Shown here in pieces: positions 23,110-36,345 of a stretch of DNA of 64,000 nt. Made by a program: the position numbers and the translations under genes. Origin of the DNA: Liolophura sinensis. Taxonomy: Eukaryota; Mollusca; Polyplacophora; Chitonida; Chitonidae. Position 1 is the stretch's first letter, and each line of letters begins with the position of its first letter. The stretch spans positions 12,395,338 through 12,459,337 of the forward strand of contig NC_088302.1 in assembly GCF_032854445.1 (NCBI RefSeq), read 5' to 3'. The notes beneath the pieces were generated by a model. The model saw nothing but the letters and a program-made list of their open reading frames with translations. It was not told where the DNA came from and did not search any database.

Positions 23110-25765
23110 AAATAAAACAGTCGTCAGGACTCTAAAGAGTTACATTCATCTGTATATCAAACAATCATTTCTTTGAAAATTTAAAATTAGTTTGGTGCTC
23201 TTAGACCCTACACACTGTCAAGGACAAAGTGAGCAGGGGTCATCAAGTGCTTTCTGAAACTTTACTAAATCTCCTAAAAGGGTGAAAAGGAGCAAAACAT
23301 GACTATACAAGCTTTAATCCAAATGCGAATCAGGGCTACCTTGGTGTAAATTAGTGTTATGGGCAGATATGCGAGAAGAAATCATGTATGATCAATGAAG
23401 AATGCTGAATCTCCATCAAACAGCAGTCCAAATAATACAGTCAAGCTCAGGGCACTGGGAGCACAAGCTAAATTTGTGAAGATTTTGTTACCGCCATTAT
23501 TTGTCATTGACCCACTTCTTATCCCTTTTCAAGCATTCCTTTTCACAGCTCTACGATGCAATCTTGCCATTAATTCTGGATATATATTGATTTTAGTCAT
23601 CCTCTGAATCGCTACCACTGCCATAGCTGTCATATGACCCTTCCGTTGTTGTACACAGGCAGCATTTCCAACAATTTGTTAGAAGCTCACAAACTGGTCC
23701 ACAGGAGAGACACAGCAACATTCACTGCTTTTCTTTCAATTTTACTTGAATTTTAAAGATCGAAGATTGATCATCCTAAAGCCGAATGAATTTCTACTTT
23801 GTTTATCCACCATTCCCTAATTCACCAGACTTTGTATGTACATATTTAAAGCCTATGATTTCCTCCTTTCTGTTAAAATTTTGCTGGCCCCTTGAACCTT
23901 TCTGCCAAGAAGCAAGTTTTTCGGCTTTCAACACCAGCGATTTTATTAGATGAGTGCATGAAGATGACCTGCTCGGTACGTTTGTACATTGTCAAATCAG
24001 GTGTCAGCTCCACTCGTGGCACTACTGTCATCGGTCTCACATGTTCTGATGTCTCCATGGCCATAAATTTTAGAGTTAATCCGATCTAAGTCTTCCAAGT
24101 TTCTTTTGAAAAGCAGATTCTTTGAAACTTGTTTACATGACCCCGGAGGCCGTCAGTTCATTATCATTGAGCATTTGATTTTGAAAAAAGGGTCAACGAC
24201 TAACAGATGACAGCAACCTCACCTATACAACACCTGATTCTTCAATCACCCTCTGCCACGTGATATGCGCAGCCTGTCTTTTCAGCTTTTAAGACGACTA
24301 GTTTTAGTGAGCAGTGGTGGGTGAGAGGCCACGATCTTGTTTATCCAACAACAACACTGTCAACTCTAAGCATGTTCTTTCTCATCATAATTAATCCGAT
24401 GGACCGTAACATTCTATACTTACATACTGCACCTATACCTCAACTCCCGAGATTTGTACCACGCGTGAACACAATATCAAGACAACATCAGTAGATATGC
24501 TTTTTAACCTTCCAGTAACATTTCCTATCCCTTGCGTAAGGTCTACGAGACAACTTTTCGCCTCCAATAAGAGGAGACTTCGTTGTGACACGCCATAAGC
24601 GTTATCTCCCCTTGATACTGTTACAATCAGCGTCTGGATGGTTTAACTTGGTTGTGATTCATTATTGGATATAATTTGTTGAATTGCTTGTTATACTGTG
24701 TTGTTTCATGATGCAAAATTAACAAATAAACCAGTTAAACACGACTTAAAAGAGAAAAAAAAGTCAACTCTACTCGACCAAAATGTATGTATAATGTACA
24801 GGCCTAAACTTTAGAATGAAAATCTATGGACACTGGGACATGCTATCACAGACCTACCAACATTTCTCTACACATTAAATAAATATACACTGAGTGAAAC
24901 GAAATTAATGACGGTCTGTTTTACTCTCATTTTCAACATTCAATTTTTAGCTGGTTCTGTAAATTCACCTTATCGACTGTACGAAGTGCTGCCTATTTGG
25001 ATTTTGGAACAGGTATTGTTTTATGCATTTTAAACCCAGACTGTACCTTTTTAGAACCAGCCGGTATCGAACTGGTCTGTGTGATTTGTGTGATGTTGAT
25101 GAGTTTCATTTGTTCTTTTTTAAAATGTCCACTATATTATTTGAAGGAGTGGGAGTGGGAGCGATCATCTTTCTCATACTGTTGCATTCAGATTTTGATA
25201 TGTCTATAGGAAATACAGTAAATTTGTGTACTTCACCGTATATATTGGTTTTGACATTATCATTTTCACTCAATGATTCAAAAGTCTGTATATTTTTTTT
25301 TCAAAATCTTAAGGAGTAATAAGAACTCCACGCGCACATTTAAATACCAGTCAAGAGATGGAAACGTGTTAATAACAATTTACAGAACATCATTTACAGA
25401 TGATGGATATAGGAAACCTTTTTTTAAACATAGAAGCTGTATTTTTTTTTTCGACAAAGGATGAATATGAGTGCCAAATAGTATCTAGGCAAAATATGAC
25501 ATTCAGTTATACATGTAGGCCTACATCTGTCAGCCGGTTTCCATATGAAGTTAACGTGCACATCTTCATGGAGACACAGTTGTTTACCCAAAAATAACAT
25601 TGACAGTATTTCAGTCAAATCGTGAAATTACCTAAATAATGCAAATCAGCGGAAACGATAAAGGGGATAAACCATTTCGATTACAAACTGGAGGCTAAAC
25701 GAATATACACTGAAAGATCGATACATTCCACAGTAATTTATCTTGCCAGGCAGGACTAACCATAC
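23110..25765. other. Intergenic stretch upstream of RNF14; nothing coding recognised
   Basis: Several open frames of 60-98 codons occur, but they overlap in two or three frames or on both strands and show no domain pattern. The RNF14 promoter and non-coding first exon should lie here. Around 24,240-24,620 the sequence is less AT-rich and contains a CACGTG (near 24,257). Confidence 0.4.
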
Positions 25766-26045
25766 TTTACCGCTTCGGTGACAAAACAGTTAGAGGTTTG
25801 AAAATGGTACTTGTTGCACGGTGGGGTTGGGGGCAAGGAAATAGGACGGGCCTGTGTCAGTATAATGTGACTGGCTGGGGTGTCATGTCTTGTGTCTTCG
25901 GCGTGATGCTTCAGTGGAGGCAGCACTTTGGCGGCATTGACCCGCCCTGCCACAAGAAGACACAGTACATGTACACACACTCCTCGTTGTCATATGACTG
26001 AAAAACTGTTACAGGTAGGGGTTAAAACCCCAGGCGTACAAATAT
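25766..26045 (+). repeat. SINE family 2 copy
   Basis: Its body, with GTGTCAGTATAATGTGACTG, GGGGTGTCATGTCTTGTGTC and ACAAGAAGACACAGTACATG, ends in ATGACTGAAAAACTGTTACAGG. Its middle matches, in reverse, the copy at 32,160-32,310, and its tail matches those at 1,062-1,312 and 35,565-35,700. Confidence 0.75.
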
Positions 26046-26099
26046 AAACACGGGACTATAGACATGGTTCACCGGCCTTTTACTAACTTATCTGACTAT

Positions 26100-27498
26100 G
26101 AGAAGACTATCATATTTCGCACATTCAGGGACATCACCACCAAATAATGGACAGAATGTGCAATAGCACCGACAACAAATCCATTTCATTTTGGTGGTGA
26201 TGCGGATCTAGGATTTTTTATACGATTCTTCACCATTGCTAGATGCTGTGAAGAAGACAAACAAGTATTTTGTACAAGAAAATTTGCCCTGGCTTTACAT
26301 TTTGACCTTGATTCAGATTGGGGCATTTTTTTGAATTATTATTCACCTTTGTTAGATACGACTCAAATGCAGAATATTGTCCATTTAGTTGTGGGGACTG
26401 TTTACGGATGTTTCCGCTGTCGGAAAGCCTTCTATATTCATCGTGGTGAATTACATCTCATTTTATATTCTAGCATGGTACACGATTTGAATACTGATTT
26501 TCACTAGAACATACCTTGCGTCTCTCAGGCATTATTGCAAACTGTTGACTGCTTCTCTATGCATGATCCCATGATATTTTTGTACTTAGGATGTTTGTGT
26601 TATATGTCGTTTTGAGAAGTGGACTTGCGATTATTGACATGGAAGGTCGTTTTGGGAAGTGGACTTGCGATTATTGACCTGGAACGTCCTTATTTGTGGA
26701 CGACTGGTACACGAATGTCTGTTTCCAGTTTTCTAGTTTAGATATGCTGTTGTCCGTTTTTCAGAACCAGTACTGATAAGTGAGACCTATTGTTCTTATA
26801 TGCTATTCAGTTAGAATAAGAACAGGTATAGTTTCACTGACACTTGCTTAACATTGAGACTGTCAATAAATTCAATAAATACATCGCGCAGAAATTCTTG
26901 AACCCGTAAATCATAATTGACTATATGTTCTGATGTAGAGTATTTGAACAATGCTTTCTTCATACTGGAGAGCGCATTACCCTAGTGTCTGAAAATCGAG
27001 ATGTAAATCGAAATTTAGCAGGAGAAAGCATTTGACATGCACGTGTTACCAAGCGTAGTGTCTTAACACGGCGCATATAGGTCATGATATAATAAAACCA
27101 TACAGGCAACTCAATCGGCCAATGGTATACTAGAAAACTGGAGTAGTGGTTAGAACCTAAGCACTGTGTACATGGGGTTTTCAGCAGCTAATCGATTCCA
27201 GTTGCCTATATTGACTTTACAGAGCCTTAAGAATCCTGGAGTTGTTTGCTGTATCAGTGGTGTCAATATCGGTTCAAACAATCCACACTAAATATATACT
27301 TCTTGCAAGAGATATTATTGGCGCTAAGCGTCTTTCGATGCGCAAATGACATAAACATACACTAGTCTATATATTAGGCGCTTCGCTTGAATCTTCCTCA
27401 GAACAGTCCATGGAGTCATCCTTAAATCCAGCCTCTTTGAAGACACCGATGTGTACTAATATCTGTTAATACCCAATTAAGTGTCTACGGTTTGTGAA
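26100..27498. other. Intergenic stretch upstream of gene C
   Basis: No coding signature was seen. A short inverted repeat (CATCACCACCAAA near 26,130 and its complement near 26,192) encloses about 50 bp. A partial direct duplication (GAAGTGGACTTGCGATTATT) occurs near 26,613 and 26,657. The 5' UTR of gene C must occupy the end; an in-frame TAA at 27,478-27,480 precedes its start codon. Confidence 0.45.
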
Positions 27499-30400
27499 AT
27501 GGCGGATAACAAATCTGGTCAGACCGATGGAAATAATGGCCTGTCAATAAAGGCCTTCACCCAAGATACTTCTATGCACGGGTTGAAATACGTCACCGCA
27601 GAGGGATACATCATTCGCAGGTAAATATATACTAAAGATCATTTGAAGGTTGTAACAAAAGTGTTTTTTTTTCTTTCATCAGGGTGCACGGTTTGAGTTA
27701 GCTTTTTGCTTGGTATGAATCGTTACCAAGCTACGAGTACAACTATATCGTTTTAATTTTCGTTAATATAAGCAGAAAGCTTGGAACGCCTCGCATAGTC
27801 AGGACTTTCCAGTTAGGCCTATACGTCGGCGAAATTACAAGAAATCAGCGGCTATACAGGGAGGATACTTTCCTGGCGAAAAAAGGGAACTTACTCACTG
27901 CGAAGTTTCTAAGTGAAACCAAATGAATGTAGTCATATTAATCGCTTTGTGTATCGTTTCGATATAATTTTTAAGTTATAGAAACAGATGAGTCCAGAAA
28001 AAGTTACGAAAACAAGTCATGTAATCTTTGCAGGATTTCAGAATTTGAAATGGGGCGAAGTTTGTATTAAACTTTGTTTTGTCTTAGTCCTATTGATTCC
28101 TTTATGTCAGCTATATCCGTCTTATGTCATACATCTGTATGCATTTTCGAGATCTGTAAACGTCAATAGATTATTTTTGATAAACGAGTATTAAGAAGAC
28201 AGTTTCTTGGAAAATGTAGTGACAGGTGCTTTGCCTAATTAAGGCTTTGCCGAGTGTTCTCAAGTATTCGCCACAATCTATATACGTCGATTTACTGCCA
28301 GATATCCAAACCTCGCCATATCGTTAGTTCGTGCTAATGCTCAGAGATAACCAGCTTTACAGCTCCACCCAAACTAACAATGTTAGTTGTCGTATCGTCT
28401 TCCCCTCCATATTTAACAAATGATTGATTCTGATTTTGATAAAGACAAAAAATCATCATATATTTTTTCTAAATGTCTGCGTAAGATAACAGTTGTCAAT
28501 AAATGACACGTGGACAAGTAAACTTACCAAAGAGCGATCGATGTTACAAAACATGGAGTGATTGATTTTGGATATTGTTTGTCAAACTCTACTACTCCCG
28601 TAACAAAGACACCTATTCTCTGGTTAACTACATATACAATGTCAGCTATGTTGTTACCAAGCTTCGGTTTAGTTTGTAACAGTATCTATTTGCATTTTGC
28701 ATACCGTACCCTTTTCAAACAGCATCTTGTCGTTAGGGTTCTTTGTACACGAAGTCTGTATGAAGTGTCTTAGTTAGTAAGAATGAACCAATGTTTTAGC
28801 ATTTAGCCAACAAAGATTACATTTAAATATTTTATAAAGTGGTCACACGTTATCTCCTTACTGGCCATGCATATCCATGTATGCAAACGTCGAAGGATAG
28901 ACAAAGGATGGTATAGCCTGCAATTCAGCTTCAAGAGCTTAAATTCCTGGCAGTAAAAGAAAATATTCACCAAAGCTTTACAACAAGGCAGATCTCAGCC
29001 AGATAAACAACTGGACCGGTTTGTTCGAAAGTATATTAGCTAACATTGGTATTATCTCATATTATATAATTATAATTTTAGTGAAACTAAGCAGCCATTG
29101 CAGTTATTTGAAAGCAAAGTATAAAGGCAGACGACTGTTATTTGGGGGCAAAAATTTTACAAATTTAACACTTGACTTAAAGTTAAATGTGATATTAAGT
29201 CTTAAGACAATTTTGAACAACCGGGCGTTTGTTTATACGGTTCAGTACAGTCTCCAAGTCAAATTATTTCCTAAACTGTCAATGTAATTTTCTAATGATA
29301 TATAACAAACTGTGAGCGAATACTCTGTGTTTTATCACATTGAAATTATATCTATAGAGTCTGCTTCCTATAACGACGTTTCAAAACGGGCAAAAATTTT
29401 ACAAATTTAACACTTGACTTAAAGTTAAATGTGATATTAAGTCTTAAGACAATTTTGAACAACCGGGCGTTTGTTTATACGGTTCAGTACAGTCTCCAAG
29501 TCAAATTATTTCCTAAACTGTCAATGTAATTTTCTAATGATATATAACAAACTGTGAGCGAATACTCTGTGTTTTATCACATTGAAATTATATCTATAGA
29601 GTCTGCTTCTTATAACGACGTTTCATCAAATGGGCATGACCTTAATAAAGCTGATTAAAAGTACTGAGTAACGTAATTTAATCATAGTCATTTGCATAAA
29701 TCCAATAACTAAATCACAGTTAATAATCAAGCTAAATTATAACTGATGAATTTATTTAATTTTTTTGATTGGTGCTTAACGCGATACTTAAGCAGTAATC
29801 TTCAACGTCATCAATCATAGTCACCAGTGTGAGTTGATAATAAGAGTGTGGGGAAATTGGATAATTCCTGTCTAAAACGATTGAACCCGAAGTGATTAAG
29901 AGTTCAGTAGAAGAGGATCGGTCGCAGATTATAATATCTGTTGAACCTGTTCGCGGACCAGGTATTCCACAACTAGCCTTATAATAGGCATTGACTTATT
30001 GATAGTTGTTATACATAAGAATTTTTCACTTTTATGACGGTCATTTTTATGGGTGAAGGAATTTACTGGCAACCTTTCCCACGTGCGACGTACCGGCCTG
30101 CATATACACCTCATTGGCCATCAATAAACGCAAGGCTCCGCAACGGCCTGTCGCTCACAGCAAGGCCCATCGAAAGTCTGTCTTCAAGACACCTGAATAA
30201 GGCCGGGATTGAACCTATAGACTTCGTGTGTCTTGTCGTTAGCAGTCGCATATCTTATACTCTCTACAGCTAGGTGTGGCGAAATAACAAAGAGAAACAC
30301 CAGGTGACACAGGCAAGCTCTGTGAAATTCTGTGTCTGTGTGTATTTTTTTTTTCAAAATTTGAATGTCTCATACTGTTTGATTCTGTAATTAGTAGAAG

Positions 30401-31513
30401 AGTAAATTAAGTCAAATTGTATTGCCGTTTCCCTGTTTATAGGTTATTCTGGGCGATAGCTGTAGTGGGCATGGGAGCCACGTTGATATACATGCTCTGC
30501 GCTCAGATGGTTTTATTCTGGTCTCGCCCTATCCTAACCAAATACTCCATCGGCGAGGCAACCGTCTTGGACTTTCCCGCAGTTACCATCTGCAACACCA
30601 ACGGCATCAACACCAAGTATTTCTCTCCTGACGAAAAACTGCGCAACTATCTCTATGACACGGGACATCTGGGGATAATTTCCCAGCCTATAAACTGGAG
30701 CGACCCGTTCTACAGCACTTGGAAAATGGACGAGGATTTCATGAGGAATGTTGCCAACAGACTCGAAACTATGATATTCCTTGCTTATTGGCGAGGGGGA
30801 GTGATCAACGCTAGCGAATATTTTACAGAGAGGATCACACCTAACGGAGTCTGCTACACCTTTAACGACCTGACTCAGGGAAACGGGCGAGAGGTCCTTA
30901 AATCACAGATCACGGGGAGCTTAGCCGGGCTCGTTGTCGCCCTGAACGTCGAACAGGACAGCTATTACTACGGCAAATTCAACATGGCTGCCGGTGTCAA
31001 GGTAACAAATCCGGCAAGGTTATGTGAACTATTTTACATTTTGATTATTTCAAATTAGGTCCGGTAATTGTATAGCTATAAAGGAGCCGTAAAAATGCAT
31101 AGATGGGCAAAGTATTTCCTCTGCGTTTCTATTTATTTATTTACTTATTTGATTGTTTTTTTACGCCATACTCAAGAATATTTCACTTATACGACGGCGG
31201 CCAGCATTATGGTGGGAGGAAGCCTGGCAGAGCCCGGGAGAAACCCACGACCATCCGCAGGTTGCTGACAGACCTTCCCACTTACGGCTGGAGAGGAAGC
31301 CGGCATGAGCTGGGCTTGAACTCACAGAGACCACATTGGTGAGAGGCTCATGGACCATTACTCTTCGCTAGCCCGCTAACCAACGGAGCCACGGAGGCCC
31401 CCCACTGCGTTTTTAACATATTTTCTTACAAGCCTTGTATAATATTTCCACATATTTCATTTTTTCTTTTTTGGAGGACAATTGAGCACAACTTTGACTT
31501 CTGGCGTAGCGAT

Positions 31514-31544
<31 letters not shown>

Positions 31545-34500
31545 TTTGATCGGTGTTTTTACGCCGTACTCAAGAATATTTCACTTATATGACAGCGGCC
31601 AGCATTATAGTGGGAGGAAACCGGGCACAGCCCGTGGGAAACCCACGACCATCCTCAGGTTGCTGACAGACCGCGTAGCGCGTATTCCACTATAACGATG
31701 GCGTGCGATTGTAGAACTCGATGTCGTGTTAATTATAATGATACGAAATATAACACCGTTGCTAGTGTTTTCTACAACACATTTGTTTCTGCTTCTTTTT
31801 AGGTAGTTCTACATGATCCGCACGAAGAGCCCGATGTAATGTCTCTTGGCTTCACAATACCGCCAGGGTATACCAGTTACATATCCATGCGCCATCAGAC
31901 GGTACTTTGCACATGTAATTTTGAATGAATGAATGGATGAATCAATCAATCAATCAATCAATCAATGAACGCTTGAGTGTGTAAATATACTGTGTCTTCT
32001 TCTGGAAGAGCAAGCCATCAATCAATCAATCAATGAACGCTTGAGTGTGTAAATATACTGTGTCTTCTTCTGGAAGAGCAAGCCATAGTGTCCATGTGGC
32101 CAAGGTGCCCAAGTGGCCAAAGTGTCCATGTGGCCAGTGTCCATGTGGCCAAAGTATATCATGCCGGAAACACCACAATTGACACCCTACCCAGTCACAC
32201 TATACTGACACCGTGCCAACCATTCCTGTTTCCGTGCTCTAACTTCTCAATGTTGAGTGCCAAGCGAGTACCAAACAAGTTTTAAAGTCTCTGGTACGAC
32301 CATAATCGTGTTTCATCCCAGGTCTCCCACCTTGGAGACGAATGCTCAACATTAGGCCCCCGAAGCAGTCATCATTTTGAAAGAAACCAGTGTTGTTAAG
32401 AACTCCGTTGCAGTTACTCCGTACATGTACTTTTGATGGAAACCAACAGTGTTCAGAATTTCCCCATGTAGATTAGATATCTGATTAGATAAACATGAAG
32501 ATTGTCATCTTCTCTTGGACTAGAATTCTGTCAATCTGCTTTCCATATAAACTTCATTCCCATTTACTGAAACTGAAATATTCTCTACACACAATTTTGA
32601 TGAGTGACACCAATTAATTCTGCTTTTTGTTTCCATACCCCATATGTGTTTTCAGAACACGTACTTGCCCAAACCCTATAAGGCTTTCACGGATGGCTAC
32701 TGCGTGGAAAGTCATCTTGCGGAGTTTGAAAACCCGCTGCAGTACTACACGACATACAGCCAGTTCGCCTGTCTGATGGAATGTAAAGCGGAAGTCATGG
32801 TTCAAAAATGTGGATGCAGAACTTTCGATTTGCCAGGTATTGTGTTACGGTGTAGCTGCTAGTGTAGCCATATTCGTAGTCAATTATGCCTTAAAGAATT
32901 CGTGAAACGTGATGTTTTTTTTATTACATTCTATTCTTAATTTTTATCATACATGTATGTGTATCGGTACAAGAAAGCTTCACAATCTTAAGGTTAGGAG
33001 TAAAAATGACGTTGACTGTATAAGGCTTTATCAGATCTCAGCAGTCAGCCGGATGGTTTATCAGCTGAACAGGGACGACACATCTTGAACACTGTCAAAA
33101 CAGATATTAAGAGAGGACCAGTGGAAGAGAGGAGTATATATATTGGCCCTACACCCTAGCTTCTTTCTATTTTGAACCAGATTCATTCGTCTCTGGCGTC
33201 ATTAATAACGTCAATCCCGACTGCTGACGGAAAATGTGCATAATCGCACATTGTGATTACAAAATAACAAATATGCCTTCAAAATTTGGAATTGATTAGT
33301 TTTTAACGCCGTAATCAATAATTTTACTTATATGATGGTGGTCAAGTTTAATGTTTAGAGGAAACCGCGACTCTTCATTGTTTCAGACAGTTTCACGTAT
33401 TTTGGTTTCTGTATTTGGATCTGGTTACGTGGACGTCACTATCAATATATCTTTTTGTATTTAATGTAAGTATATAAATGTATTGTTGGGTAGATAAGTT
33501 AAGTTTATAAAACAGAAAGTACTCTAAATAGCGTCTTTTTCAATACTATCATACTCTGTCTGTATTAATGAACACAAATCTTTCTTTCAGGAAATGTAAG
33601 CGTGTGCACTCTGAAAGTGGCAAAGGAATGCGCAATTCCAGCAAACGGTTTGTTTAGTAATAGAATGCATTGTTGATTTAATGATGACTTGACTTTTCCG
33701 AACAATATTCATGAAAAAAAGCTGTCCCTTGGTGTAATTAATTTTTCATCAGTGTCTCTATCGTCTGTATGTACAAGGGTTCTACATTTGGAAACATTTC
33801 AACAAGGTTTGAAATGCAGCAACAAAATCATCAAAGGAAACATTATATTCAATAAAAAGGGAATCGCTTCTAATACGAAAGAAGTGATCAAATAGAAGTT
33901 AATGATTAAACTTATGCTCTTTTTGTTTCAGAGGCATTCTTCTTAGATCCCAAGTACAAACAAAGTTGTAATTGTCCTAAACCATGTGTTGTGAAGAGCT
34001 ACAAAACCCAACTATCAATGGCTTATTTCCCAGCGGATGGTGTTCAGAACTACTGGAAACTGCACACAGACATCAGGTACACAACCGTCATATTCAGTAG
34101 ATAAAATGACCAACTGAGAAAGGTCTTCTCGTTGGATCTTTTTGAAGGCATATGACCTGGCAATGTGTTAATGATGTACCTTTCTAATAGCAAATTTATC
34201 GCTCGTAAGACATCTAATCGTCGGCATATTCTCTTTTTAAAGGCCAAACATCCGACAAGTTTCAGATTAAACAGAGCGATCTCAGCTCATGTTATGGATC
34301 TAGGCGTCGAAACACACATTCGTATACTTATCGTTAAACATAGCCTCAGGACATCTCGGGACCCGTAATTATCAAACAACTTAAATCATAAATTGCAAGG
34401 CCTTAAAACACCAAACATAGCACAGAAAAGGACTCGCAATGTCGTTAGCACATTGTTTTGCAGTAAAGAATCAATATACAAATTTTTATGACGTCTGATA

Positions 34501-35297
34501 AATATGACCCCGCGTTAATATTCATGTATACTAAGGAATGAATTTGATCAGCGTGGAGTCATATCTAGAGATACATGTACTGTGTTCTCCACAGTTTATG
34601 TCGTATATATTGGGCCCACATTCCCGAATTGAGGACTGGTCAGATGAAAAGTTTACAAAAACAGTATACAGATAGGTCTGTGTTAGAGTGAAGATTCCTA
34701 ATTTTTGTTCTTTCATCAGGAATAACTTTTTAGAACTGAGACTGTTCTACCAGGAAATGGAGTTTGACCATACTGAACAGGTGCCGGAGTACACACTGGA
34801 AGGAATTCTGGGTAAATGGATCAACATTGCACACGAGAAAATCCCAGCATATCGCTTGGTATTTCTAAGAGATTTGCAATAACGTTTCTAACATTTGCAC
34901 TAACTTTCAGTTAATTATCAAAAGTTATTTAAAAGGCCACATAAATTTTTAAGAATTTTTTTTTAAATGAATAAGTTAAGCTTGGACTTTGCAATGTTAG
35001 CTGCTACAAGTAGCTCTTTGTGAGTATGACGTTTATTTTATTCCACCTATTCTTGTTGAGCATGGTGTTCGTTCTGTTCTTAAGCTTGGGTGCGTTTTGG
35101 AATGTTATTGATTGCGATTAATCTTGTTTTATTTTTCAGCCAATCTGGGTGGACAAATGGGTTTGTTTCTTGGTGCCAGTGTCCTGACAGCGACGGAACT
35201 GGTGGAATTCTTCCTCCTACATCTACTGGTCATCATTCACAAGTTGAAACGTCCTTTTACTGGTACCCGTGTGGAAACTTTGCGCCCAGAGAAATAA
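27499..35297 (+). CDS. DEG/ENaC (ASIC-like) sodium channel, complete 8-exon gene (gene C)
   Basis: Exons: 27499-27620, 30443-31001, 31803-31901, 32656-32836, 33591-33647, 33932-34076, 34720-34811, 35140-35297; total 470 aa. Intron phases (2,0,0,1,1,2,1) equal those of gene B, and exons 3, 4 and 5 have identical lengths (99, 181, 57 nt) in both. The start has a TAA seven codons upstream in frame. Motifs in order: His-Gly gate (SMHGLKY), transmembrane segment 1 after residue 41, FPAVTICN, the cysteine block CLMECKAEV...CGC in exon 4, CNCPKPCVV in exon 6, then GGQMGLFLGAS (filter G430-A431-S432) and transmembrane segment 2. The pore region is closer to vertebrate ASICs than gene B's. By eye the degenerin-site residue is Ala419. 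The product should be a plasma-membrane Na+ channel subunit; its ligand is unknown. The protein has diverged well away from genes A and B. Confidence 0.95.
29146..29629. repeat. 242-bp direct tandem duplication, intron 1 of gene C
   Basis: The segment starting GGGCAAAAATTTTACAAATT at 29,146 recurs at 29,388 and continues with essentially one visible difference (CTTCCTATAACG against CTTCTTATAACG). The near-identity points to a very recent duplication. No coding content was seen. Confidence 0.95.
29750..29830 (-). repeat. Worn SINE family 1 relic, intron 1 of gene C
   Basis: TTTTTTGATTGGTGCTTAACG and GATACTTAAGCAGTAATC resemble the tail end of family 1 in reverse. The match is short and diverged. 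Confidence 0.4.
30010..30275 (-). repeat. tRNA-derived SINE, diverged, intron 1 of gene C
   Basis: Its start (AGAATTTTTCACTTTTATGA) resembles family 1 in reverse, but the body differs. The far end carries GGGATTGAACC, the reverse of a box B (GGTTCAATCCC), with plausible tRNA-like sequence after it. It may be a diverged family-1 or chimeric SINE. Confidence 0.5.
31130..31403 (-). repeat. SINE family 1, full length, intron 2 of gene C
   Basis: The complete reverse order is present: TTTATT tail, TTACGCCATACTCAAGAATA, GGCGGCCAGCATTATGGTGG, CACGACCATCCGCAGGTTGC, GAGAGGAAGCCGGCATGAGC, the box B complement (TTGAACTCAC) and the box A complement (GCTAACCAACGGAGCCACGG). A good reference copy for the family. 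Confidence 0.92.
31511..31673 (-). repeat. SINE family 1, 5'-truncated copy, intron 2 of gene C
   Basis: A long TTTA repeat tail (31,511-31,550) leads into TTTACGCCGTACTCAAGAAT and on to CATCCTCAGGTTGCTGACAG, where it stops short of the tRNA-like head. It sits about 110 bp from the full-length copy in the same orientation. Confidence 0.88.
31935..32086. repeat. ATCA microsatellite with a 68-bp duplication, intron 3 of gene C
   Basis: A run of ATCA repeats is followed by GAACGCTTGAGTGTGTAAAT and CTTCTTCTGGAAGAGCAAGC. The whole block is then repeated once at a spacing of 68 bp with no visible change. Confidence 0.9.
32160..32310 (-). repeat. SINE family 2 fragment, intron 3 of gene C
   Basis: ATGCCGGAAACACCACAATT, GACACCCTACCCAGTCACAC and TATACTGACACCGTGCCAAC are the reverse of the body of the copy at 25,766-26,045. 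The box B side is not well preserved. Confidence 0.65.
33293..33372 (-). repeat. SINE family 1 relic, intron 4 of gene C
   Basis: GTTTTTAACGCCGTAATCAA, TTTTACTTATATGATGGTGG and GAGGAAACCGCG match the family-1 3' part in reverse. Confidence 0.6.
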
Positions 35298-36345
35298 CTG
35301 ATCATTCAGTTATTTGATCAAGAATATGGTTTCATCGCTAGAGATATGCTTTGTATATCTCAATAATCCCCTACACTTGTTGCGGTCTCAAACGATCTTA
35401 TAGTGGTGCCGATCTTGTGACAGGATCTTGGAATGTAACTTTCCATGAATCTCACCGTCAAAGCTATTTTTAGTGGCTCCCTCCGAATCTCATGATATAA
35501 GTTGTTCTGGAAATAATTTCCCGGGGATCTGATGGTCTAAATTATTCTGAAAGATACTTTAGTGGCGGCAGCAGTGGGTTGCCATGGCCTCGCCCTACCT
35601 CAAGAAGACACAGTATAAGTACACACACTTAGTAACTCCTCGTTGCTATATAACTGAAGAATTGTTAAGTGCCCGTACGACGTGTAACCCAAAGCATACA
35701 ATGCGCTATATATGTGTGTCTACTCGAAAATATTTGGAAAATCCAAGATAGCCCTTACAGTTGTAGCCCTCACTCCCACCCCCCATAAAAACTAAAAGGT
35801 AAAGTCTAATATCATAAGATCTCGAAAAGTCGCATAACTTAGTCTGTTTATTGGTTCTGGGGTTCAAAACCGCACTCTAAGTGTATGTCCCTATTTCCTC
35901 TGTGGAGAAACCGTTACAGAATACGGGTATACCACCGCCTTTCGTCGGGTACCAGACAACCCCACTGATATAAGCCAATGGACTATTTCGTATTATTATG
36001 GGGCCGAGCTAGCTCTATGTGCATTAGAACCGCTGCTTTACTTGTCGGTTTCTTTGAGAAAGACGCTATAGATGTGAATGCCTGCGGTGGTCATAAAATT
36101 GTATATACGCTACTGTGATTATAGGTCTACTAAATGACCATTGTTTCGAGTGTTTTGGATTTTTTCTCCTGAAAATTAATTGAATGTTCGTTGTCATTCC
36201 GATTATATCTACATACATCAGATCATATTATACACCAAGTATTTAACCTACATGTATATTGTTCTACTCTCTGCAATCCATTAGCCATTAACTTTCTGTC
36301 GTAAAATCTTTTTTAACAACTGCGACCCTAAATAAAGGTTGGAAA
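35298..36345 (+). other. Gene C 3' UTR and flank, with SINE family 2 tail and poly(A) signal
   Basis: No reading frames of note. A family-2 SINE fragment lies at about 35,565-35,700 (CTCAAGAAGACACAGTATAA; GAAGAATTGTTAAGTGCCCG). AATAAA at 36,331-36,336 is the best candidate poly(A) signal and would give a 3' UTR of about 1.05 kb. Confidence 0.45.

Noticed and set aside
31103-31342. Open frames over 31,068-31,358
   Set aside because: They are readings through a full-length SINE.
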